DNA from: Oscillospiraceae bacterium
GTDB taxonomy: Bacteria > Bacillota > Clostridia > Oscillospirales > Ruminococcaceae
Length of the DNA: 64,000 nucleotides
Direction: 5' to 3'
NCBI GenBank assembly: GCA_015067175.1
Contig: SVMX01000010.1
Span: 43,028 to 107,027, forward strand
Part shown: positions 39,252 to 46,150 of the stretch, piece after piece
Layout of the letters: each line of letters begins with the position of its first letter
Position numbering within the stretch: position 1 is the stretch's first letter
Notes under the pieces: model-generated
What the model saw: the letters and a program-made list of their open reading frames with translations, nothing else
What the model was told of the DNA's origin: nothing
Databases searched by the model: none
Translations under genes and position numbers: made by a program

Positions 39252-39767
39252 ATGACAGAAAGACAATACAAGGCAAAAATTGCTGAAATTGAAAACAAAA
39301 TTAAAACGCTGCATCGTGAAATGGGCGTTTTAAACGAGGAAATGCGCCAATGCGCTAAAACAGGCGAGTATTCAAAGATCAACGAAAAGACAGAACTTTT
39401 CTTTGCAAAATCCAATGAGTCATTCGTATTGATGACTGAAAGAAGAGCGCTTCATTGTGAGGTCAATCAAAACGGTTTCACCGAAGAACCTGAATGCTCT
39501 ACCTGTGATTGCTATGATCCTGACATGGGTTGCACAATGTCTTCTATTGATAGAATTTATGCCTGTCCCTATATAGACAAAGATTGTAGAAACAAGTACT
39601 GCATCGGCGACCGTGTTGTATATCTAGATGATTATAACGGTACCGTTGTTTGCGTTGAAGAAGATTTTATTGTTGTCTTTTTCGACGACGCTCCTGAATC
39701 TAACATATACGATCGTTATCAGTTTTTCACAGCTAATGAATTAGACTACGACATCGTGAAGATTTGA
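39252..39767 (+). CDS. Phage protein of unknown function with Cys-rich segment
   Basis: MTERQYKAKIAEIENKIKTLHREM... coiled-coil start, CSTCDCYDPDMGC...CPYIDKDCRNKYC. Confidence 0.75.
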   Translation: MTERQYKAKIAEIENKIKTLHREMGVLNEEMRQCAKTGEYSKINEKTELFFAKSNESFVLMTERRALHCEVNQNGFTEEPECSTCDCYDPDMGCTMSSIDRIYACPYIDKDCRNKYCIGDRVVYLDDYNGTVVCVEEDFIVVFFDDAPESNIYDRYQFFTANELDYDIVKI

Positions 39768-39777
39768 GGTAACGAAA

Positions 39778-40056
39778 ATGAGAATTGACCCGATTTATTC
39801 AGAAAATCCTGACGAGTTTGTACGGCTCACGCTAAGCGAAGAAGAAATCTGCATAATAATCGCAGCTCTGGATTCGCATCTTGAGAGTTTTACGGATTTC
39901 ATCGACGAATATTCCGAAAAGGGCGAAGATGTATCAAAGGAAATTGCAGAACGTGCAGACGTTCAGCAATTGCGCGACAACCTCAAGGAATACTATCAGT
40001 TTCTAATGAGCTTCTGCGAAACAGGAATAAACGAAAGGTTGAAGCACAACCAATGA
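39778..40056 (+). CDS. Phage protein of unknown function, 92 aa
   Basis: ORF in same operon with overlap to the following gene. Confidence 0.65.
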   Translation: MRIDPIYSENPDEFVRLTLSEEEICIIIAALDSHLESFTDFIDEYSEKGEDVSKEIAERADVQQLRDNLKEYYQFLMSFCETGINERLKHNQ

Positions 40057-40421
40057 AAGTAATAACCAAAGAACCGAACAAGGCTCCCGAGATCCGCGAG
40101 CTTCCGCGTGAGGAAATGAGGGATTTCATCGGCGGCTGCATGGAAACGGTACCTTTTAAAAACTACCTCATAGTTTGCAACGACAGCTTCATGCTTAACG
40201 ATATGCAATAAAACATCACTCTGGGCGACGGTGACGGAACGATGTTCTGCGGCAACATCTTCATCTGCAAGATTGAGGAGCTGCCATCACACGAACGCGA
40301 CTTCGGCGGTCTAGACGATTATGAAGCTCGGCTCATACTTGACAGTGTTACCAGAGTTTATGAATTTGAAAAGGTGCTGCATGAGCTGCAGACACAAGGA
40401 TTTTGCGTGCATAGTTCATAA
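40053..40421 (+). pseudogene. DUF3846-like protein interrupted by in-frame TAA at 40209-40211
   Basis: MKVITKEPNKAPEIRELPREEMRDFIGGCMETVPFKNYLIVCNDSFMLNDMQ*NITLGDGDGTMFCGNIFICKIEELPSHERDFGGLDDYEARLILDSVTRVYEFEKVLHELQTQGFCVHSS*. Confidence 0.7.
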
Positions 40422-40526
40422 AAGACTCCTTATTAAACCCTTTAGCGGTCGGGGCAAGACCGCTGCCATCGGCAATAACGCCGTAGAAATTAACGCCCAG
40501 CATAAGGGCAGAAAGTAGGTATAAAA

Positions 40527-40787
40527 ATGGCAAGAGTACATCTTGTAGGCGTTCAGCCTCTCGACTTCCCCAATAATAAGGGTGAGCAGATAAAAGGAAT
40601 CAATCTGCATATCAACTTTGAGGACGATGACGTATACGGAAAGAAAGCAGATACAAAGTTTCTTTCGGATATCCTGTGCAATAACAAGGGTATCACTATT
40701 GATTCGCTGCTTCCGTTCTTAGGCACGGATATTGAGATTGATGTAAATCTCAAGGGCAAGGTTACGGGAATAACACCACTAACATGA
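40527..40787 (+). CDS. Small protein in the expected ssDNA-binding protein position
   Basis: 86 aa MARVHLVGVQPLDFPNNKGEQIKGINLHINFED...; size and position fit an inovirus pV analogue. Confidence 0.5.
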   Translation: MARVHLVGVQPLDFPNNKGEQIKGINLHINFEDDDVYGKKADTKFLSDILCNNKGITIDSLLPFLGTDIEIDVNLKGKVTGITPLT

Positions 40788-40927
40788 CCAACATAATCGA
40801 ATTTATCGACGGTGATTTCTACATCACAGGAACAACTCTTGACGATATCTTTGCGGCACAGATAATCATTATCATAATGCTGGGAGTTATCGCGGGCGCG
40901 AGTATCTTTCGCCATCTCAGGAAGTGA
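40784..40927 (+). CDS. 47-aa membrane protein, minor coat candidate
   Basis: Read directly: MTNIIEFIDGDFYITGTTLDDIFAAQIIIIIMLGVIAGASIFRHLRK*; ATGA overlap with upstream gene. Confidence 0.65.
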   Translation: MTNIIEFIDGDFYITGTTLDDIFAAQIIIIIMLGVIAGASIFRHLRK

Positions 40928-40936
40928 GGTGGCTGC

Positions 40937-41056
40937 ATGATACTTTTGCAATTCGGCTTCTATGGCATTCTGATGGGTTTCGGCTTGTCCGGCGTGTGTT
41001 GGCTGCTGGGACTGGTGTATACTCTATGCATGAGTGCCATTTTCAAGCATAACTAA
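40937..41056 (+). CDS. 39-aa membrane protein, minor coat candidate
   Basis: Read directly: MILLQFGFYGILMGFGLSGVCWLLGLVYTLCMSAIFKHN*. Confidence 0.6.
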   Translation: MILLQFGFYGILMGFGLSGVCWLLGLVYTLCMSAIFKHN

Positions 41057-41077
41057 ATTACAAAGGAGGAAAACACA

Positions 41078-41392
41078 ATGAAGAACAAAATTAAGGCGAT
41101 CCTGAAGCGCGGCAAGCTTCTCGCGGTGTCCGCTGCCATTGCAGTGACTTCCGCTCTGACCGCAGTTTGCGCTTGCGCAGAAGATGCAGTTACAGAGGGC
41201 GCAACAGAAACAGGCAGTCAGATGTCTACAGTTCTCGCCGATGCAGGTCAGCAGCTCACCAACGAGTTCAATACTCTCGTGGCTACAATCGTTCCCGTTA
41301 TCATCGGCATACTTGTAAGCGGTCTTGTTATCTTCGGCATTATCATGCTTGTAAAGCTTGCAAAGAAGATCTTCAACAAGGTTGCAGGCTAA
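41078..41392 (+). CDS. pVIII-like major coat protein candidate
   Basis: Signal peptide ending ...VCACAED, acidic/polar segment, single TM, basic C-terminus KLAKKIFNKVAG; AAAGGAGG RBS. Confidence 0.75.
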   Translation: MKNKIKAILKRGKLLAVSAAIAVTSALTAVCACAEDAVTEGATETGSQMSTVLADAGQQLTNEFNTLVATIVPVIIGILVSGLVIFGIIMLVKLAKKIFNKVAG

Positions 41393-41488
41393 ACCACACC
41401 ATTCACAGTCGGCGGTTCATCTGAGCCGCTTGACTTTTACATATAAACAGTGAGATAAAATGTGCTAATTTTTCTGCAGAGGTGAAAA

Positions 41489-41644
41489 ATGACAGAACGA
41501 ATGAATATAACGTTGCCGCCCTCGCTGCTAAAGGAAATAGACGAGATTTGTGATCTTAACATGATCAGCCGCAGCCAATTTGTGCGTACAGCGATACGGC
41601 ATTATATAGCCTCTTTGGACGATGAGGAGGATAACGAAGAATGA
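41489..41644 (+). CDS. Ribbon-helix-helix DNA-binding protein (51 aa)
   Basis: Read directly: MTERMNITLPPSLLKEIDEICDLNMISRSQFVRTAIRHYIASLDDEEDNEE*; ATGA overlap with zot-like gene. Confidence 0.8.
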   Translation: MTERMNITLPPSLLKEIDEICDLNMISRSQFVRTAIRHYIASLDDEEDNEE

Positions 41645-42339
41645 TAACCCTATACACAGGCACACCGGGCAGCGGAAAATCATACACCGCCGCCGACATG
41701 ATTGACCGTGCTCTGAGGCGAGGAATTCCCGTAATTGCAAACTTTGAAATAAATGTTGACCCCAAGAAGCACAAGGGCGAGTTTGTCTACATAGATACCC
41801 TAAAGCTCGACCCCGCTTTCTTTATGGACTACGCACAGCGGCATTTTGACCCCAAAAAGGGCGAGGGACAAGGGCTTATCTTCATTGATGAAGCTCAGAT
41901 CCCTTTCAATCCGCGCACGGGCTTCGGCTCAAAAGACAGTAATTCCCGTATGGCGTGGATAAATTTATTTTCAAAGCACCGCCATTATTTCTGGAACATC
42001 GTGCTCATCACGCAGCACGACCGAATGATCGACCGACAGATCAGAACGCTTGTCGAGGTCGAAAAGAAGCACCGCGACCTGAAAAACTACGGCATAAAAG
42101 GCTTTTACATGATGCTCATATTCCGCAAGCGCTTCGTGCAGGTCTCCTACTGGTACACCATTCAGGAGAAGATCGGCAGTCAGTTTTTCAGGATATCCAA
42201 GCGCATTTGCAAGCTGTATGATACATTCAAAAAATTTGAAAACGATAAGGACAACGCCGCCGATGAGCGCGACAAGTCCGAGGACATGAAGCGAAAGATC
42301 GCTGAATTTAACGCCAAAAGAGAGGAAGCTGCGAAATGA
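41641..42339 (+). CDS. Zot/pI-like morphogenesis ATPase
   Basis: MITLYTGTPGSGKSYTAADMI Walker A; GLIFIDEAQIPFNPR Walker B. Confidence 0.88.
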   Translation: MITLYTGTPGSGKSYTAADMIDRALRRGIPVIANFEINVDPKKHKGEFVYIDTLKLDPAFFMDYAQRHFDPKKGEGQGLIFIDEAQIPFNPRTGFGSKDSNSRMAWINLFSKHRHYFWNIVLITQHDRMIDRQIRTLVEVEKKHRDLKNYGIKGFYMMLIFRKRFVQVSYWYTIQEKIGSQFFRISKRICKLYDTFKKFENDKDNAADERDKSEDMKRKIAEFNAKREEAAK

Positions 42340-43826
42340 TAAAGCGTATTGCTGCCATGCTGCTTGCAGCAGTGATGTTCTTTCACATAGGCGGGGAAGC
42401 TTGCCGAGTAAAGGCAGTAGCTCCCGCTGTTGCAACAGTAGTTCCCGGTGTTGCGCAAGTCTTGTATGGTATTATGACAGGGCGCGCGGAAGAAGTTTCC
42501 GAAGCCTTGCTTGATGCCGGCGTGGATATTTACGAAGCAGAGCTTGATGTGATATCAGTAAAAACTCAAGCTTTAATCAACAACGGTGAAGCATGGCTGC
42601 AAGGCTGGAACATGATTTTCGATACTGTATCGGGCTGGTTTGATGATGGCACTATCGAGCTTGACGACGAGGGCAAAGCCTACATCACATATTCAATGTA
42701 CCGCGATCTGTGCACCTCAATGTATGATTATGTAGACCTTAAACTCGACCTCGGCAGTTCTGTAACTCACAAGCTGCTTGCAACTCCGTTTGATCAGCTG
42801 CTAATGCTGCGTTCAGTGCCGAAACTGGATAGCTATTACACTTCGGATATGACATACGCTCCCGTGTATTACAGCGATACACAGCTGTATATCAGCAAAA
42901 GGCACTTTTTAGCAAAAAGTAGTCTAAATGTCAACAGCGGAAACTCTTATGTTAGAATTGGTGTAGCTGAGGGAAACGGTTTAGTTCCTTATACTGTAGC
43001 GGGACAATCTCATTTTGGCGGCACATATGGCACTGAGGATTATTTTTACAGTGAATATGTTCCATCGTTCCATTACAGCTCCGTTTCCTCGTCGCTTAAT
43101 TTTCAATATCTAGAATGGACAGGCGACACTATTATATACAGCTGTCCTAGTGATGGTTGGTATTCTATTGACCAAAATGCAAATATATCTTCTTGCGACA
43201 GTTCGGAGGTAGATGCTTCACTCTCTCAGGGTTATCTCATGTGTGACGGATATCTTGAAGATTTCCTTGACACAGTAACCGCGATCACCGCCGCCCCCGA
43301 TACTTCACAGGTCGATGATCTTTCCGATACACTAGACGATCTTCTTGTGCTGAACCCAAACCCCGGGCTTGTCATTGACCCAAACCCCGCCATATCTGTG
43401 CCGACAGACGCGGTCACTATAACAGATATTCCGCTTGTAGATGATATGACCCTTACCGACGTTATTGCAGACACTATGCCGATCGGGCTTGATATGCAGC
43501 TTCCGAAAACCATCTTTGATAAATTCCCTTTCTCGCTGCCATTCGATCTTTACAGGCTGCTTACGATCTTTGTAGCAGAGCCTGTGACACCTGTTTTCAG
43601 AATACCTATATCTAACGTAAATGTAGATATGAGCGCATTCAAGGATAACGAGATGTTAGGAGAATACAGCTACAGCCAGACCTTTGAACCAATGTTTGAG
43701 ATAGACGAGGAGATCGTCATTGACTTCTCGGGCTTGCCGTTTATTCAAGCGATCTCTTATACCTGTTCTATAGTTGGCTTTATTGCCTTTCTTATCCTCA
43801 TAACTACCAAGCTTATACATCATTAA
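42336..43826 (+). CDS. pIII-like adsorption protein candidate
   Basis: N-terminal signal peptide, large exported domain, C-terminal TM FIQAISYTCSIVGFIAFLILITTKLIHH; follows zot. Confidence 0.55.
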   Translation: MIKRIAAMLLAAVMFFHIGGEACRVKAVAPAVATVVPGVAQVLYGIMTGRAEEVSEALLDAGVDIYEAELDVISVKTQALINNGEAWLQGWNMIFDTVSGWFDDGTIELDDEGKAYITYSMYRDLCTSMYDYVDLKLDLGSSVTHKLLATPFDQLLMLRSVPKLDSYYTSDMTYAPVYYSDTQLYISKRHFLAKSSLNVNSGNSYVRIGVAEGNGLVPYTVAGQSHFGGTYGTEDYFYSEYVPSFHYSSVSSSLNFQYLEWTGDTIIYSCPSDGWYSIDQNANISSCDSSEVDASLSQGYLMCDGYLEDFLDTVTAITAAPDTSQVDDLSDTLDDLLVLNPNPGLVIDPNPAISVPTDAVTITDIPLVDDMTLTDVIADTMPIGLDMQLPKTIFDKFPFSLPFDLYRLLTIFVAEPVTPVFRIPISNVNVDMSAFKDNEMLGEYSYSQTFEPMFEIDEEIVIDFSGLPFIQAISYTCSIVGFIAFLILITTKLIHH

Positions 43827-43835
43827 GGAGTAAAT

Positions 43836-44081
43836 ATGGACGTCATATGGGGCTGGATCTGTGATATGTTCAACAATATCATAAACGCCGTACTTATGTT
43901 TTTACCCGACTCACCGTTCGCAACTTTTGAATTTCCGCCCGAAGTGCAGCAGCTCCTCGGATATGTGAACTACTTCGTTCCCTTTCAGGCTATGGTAAAC
44001 ATAGCGCTTGCGTGGACTGCTGCCATCGGAATATATTACATATATCAATCACTGCTGCGCTGGGCTCGTGCAATTCGTTGA
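43836..44081 (+). CDS. pVI-like membrane protein candidate
   Basis: 81 aa, hydrophobic, next to pIII-like gene. Confidence 0.5.
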   Translation: MDVIWGWICDMFNNIINAVLMFLPDSPFATFEFPPEVQQLLGYVNYFVPFQAMVNIALAWTAAIGIYYIYQSLLRWARAIR

Positions 44082-44123
44082 CCGATGGGGCACGCCGAGT
44101 GAGCGAGGCGGGGGACCCATCGG
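44082..44123. promoter_or_regulatory. Two-tier hairpin between structural genes and integrase
   Basis: CCGATGGG...CGCC gagtgagcga GGCG...CCCATCGG. Confidence 0.55.
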
Positions 44124-44137
44124 AAAGGACTTGCACA

Positions 44138-45033
44138 TGACCATTCAACAATTATATGAGCTTTTCATTCTTGAACAGCAATACCGCAACAATACCGATA
44201 TAACCATCGACTGGTATAAAACGCAGCTGCAGGAGTTCTTCCGTTGGCTTGATTCAGACGATACCGAGGGCTTATCCCTGTTACATTTCAAAGAATACGG
44301 TGTTTATCTCCGCTCGCTGCGTAAACGGGACGGGTCAAAGCTTTCTTCCAGTTCTGTTCAAGGCTCGCTCAGAGCGGTAAAGGCGTTTTATAATTTTTGT
44401 ATCGAGCAAGAGTATATTGAAGATTTTTCAAGACATCTTAAGCTCCCGCGAATATATAAAAAGGAAAAGCTTATTCTCGAAGATGAAGAAATACGTGCGC
44501 TTATGTCATGTGGCAGCAACTGCCGATTTGAACTGCGAAACAAGTGCTTTATAACTCTTATGCTTGACAGTGGGCTACGCCGCGGAGAGATACCGCGCAT
44601 TAATATTGCAGATGTAAATCTGCATAATCATACACTTCTTGTACGCGGAAAAGGCGGCAAGCAGCGTATAGTTCCGCTTGGCTCCACAAGTGCTAAGCTT
44701 TTGGAAAAACACATTAAATCCCGCGGCAGCTGCAGCAGCTCTGAACCGCTGTTTATAGATATGTATGGTAAACGGTGCACGGACAATCTAATGAAGCAGG
44801 TATTTCAGGACTTGAAGCAAGCTTCTGGAATATAACGGCTGCACCCTCACCTGCTACGGCATACATTCGCGACATACTACCTCGCCGATGGCGGCGATCT
44901 TGAAACGCTGCGGCTCATTCTCGGGCACAGTGATATTCAGATAACACAGACTTATTTACATATGGCGTTTAATCTTAAGCTTGCGAGATCACGGCACAAC
45001 AGCCATCTTGACAAACTTTCATCATCAGAATAA
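44138..45033 (+). pseudogene. Tyrosine recombinase (integrase) with in-frame TAA at 44833-44835
   Basis: GLRRGEIPRINIADV (Arg I), GKGGKQRIVPLG, then [47 protein letters not shown] in the same frame up to TAA at 45031. Confidence 0.9.
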
Positions 45034-45124
45034 TCGAGCGTAGACACCAAGACTATTTTTCCCCCAAAAGCACAGAAACCGCCTTGCTACCGTTAAAACG
45101 GCTTTGCAAGTCGGTTTCCTGTGT

Positions 45125-45170
45125 GTGGTGACCCACCCGGGAATCGAACCCGGGACACCCTGATTAAAAG
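45125..45170. repeat. att site (right): 46-bp core inside the intact tRNA-Lys
   Basis: Identical to 36447-36492. Confidence 0.97.
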
Positions 45171-45201
45171 TCAGGTGCTCTACCGCCTGAGCTAGTAGGT
45201 C
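45126..45201 (-). tRNA. tRNA-Lys (UUU)
   Basis: GACCTACTAGCTCAGGCGGTAGAGCACCTGACTTTTAATCAGGGTGTCCCGGGTTCGATTCCCGGGTGGGTCACCA. Confidence 0.95.
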
Positions 45202-45373
45202 GGAGCTGCCAAATTGACAACAATAATATTATATCAGAACTGCACTTCTTTGTCAAGTCCTTTTTTTAATTTTTGCCAAGCTTTTGTCCAATTATGCATT
45301 TTCAAAGCACTTACTTATTAAAAACAGTTCTAATGCGGCAAAAACCGCCCGTACTAATGACGAGCGGCGAAAA

Positions 45374-45949
45374 CTATCTGCGTACAGCGTTCATGCTGCC
45401 TTGAGCAATACTGCTGACAAACTCGGCAGCCTGTTCTGCCGGAATACGATCCTCGGAATAATACCACTCTGTGAAAGCGGCGATAAAACCGCCTGCAGCA
45501 TAGGAAGCGGTCAATATATCCCCCGTAGTCCGTCTGCTGGGTAGCGCAGGAAAGATCGACGTCTTTACGGCGTTTTTGAGCCGCGAGGTAAGGATACCGC
45601 GCGTATCCATGTGCATTCGCTTGAAATAATACTCAAACTCGCCCGTCATAAGCTCATAAAAGCCGAGAAAGGTTTTGTAAACGCTCTGTTTATAATTATT
45701 ATAATCAAATTCCGCGAGTATCGAGGTAAGCTCCGCCACAAGCTCTGACTCTATCTCATCAAGGATATCGGTGATATTATGATAGTGAGTGTAAAAAGTG
45801 CGCCTGTTTACATTGGCGGCAGCCGTAAGCTCGCTGATAGTGATATCTGACAGCTCTTTGAACTCTATCAGACCAATAAGCGCGTTTTTGATAGCTTTTT
45901 TAGTTCTTACTACCCTCTTGTCAGTGCTTTGTCTTACAGCAGTTCCCAA
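45374..45949 (-). CDS. TetR-family regulator
   Basis: TKKAIKNALIGLIEFKELSDITISELTAAANVNRRTFYTHYHNITDILDEI. Confidence 0.88.
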   Translation of the reverse strand: MGTAVRQSTDKRVVRTKKAIKNALIGLIEFKELSDITISELTAAANVNRRTFYTHYHNITDILDEIESELVAELTSILAEFDYNNYKQSVYKTFLGFYELMTGEFEYYFKRMHMDTRGILTSRLKNAVKTSIFPALPSRRTTGDILTASYAAGGFIAAFTEWYYSEDRIPAEQAAEFVSSIAQGSMNAVRR

Positions 45950-46150
45950 GCTTTATCACCTCTAAATCAACTGATTATAGTATTTAATATATTATATACC
46001 ATATTTAATCTTGTGTCAAGCGCCGCCGCGAAATGTCTTTTTGCCGAAAAATAAATGTGGGGTATTGCATTTATGAGGCATTTGTGGTATAATTTAATGT
46101 TGTATAATTTAGTAATTAATGATATCAAAAATTAGAAAGGACTCTGAAAA

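Larger units (their letters stand above)
36447..45170. mobile_element. Integrated inovirus-like (filamentous phage) element in tRNA-Lys
   Basis: 46-bp direct repeats at both ends equal to the tRNA-Lys 3' half; Rep, Zot/pI, pVIII-like coat, pIII-like protein, tyrosine integrase inside. Confidence 0.88.

Noticed and set aside
41641-42339. Zot-like ORF as an enterotoxin
   Set aside because: Zot-domain proteins in filamentous phages are morphogenesis ATPases (pI); nothing here supports toxin activity.
37085-45033. Reassignment of TAA as a sense codon in the element
   Set aside because: Several intact genes in the element terminate at TAA, so global reassignment is unlikely; nonsense mutation or local readthrough is preferred.
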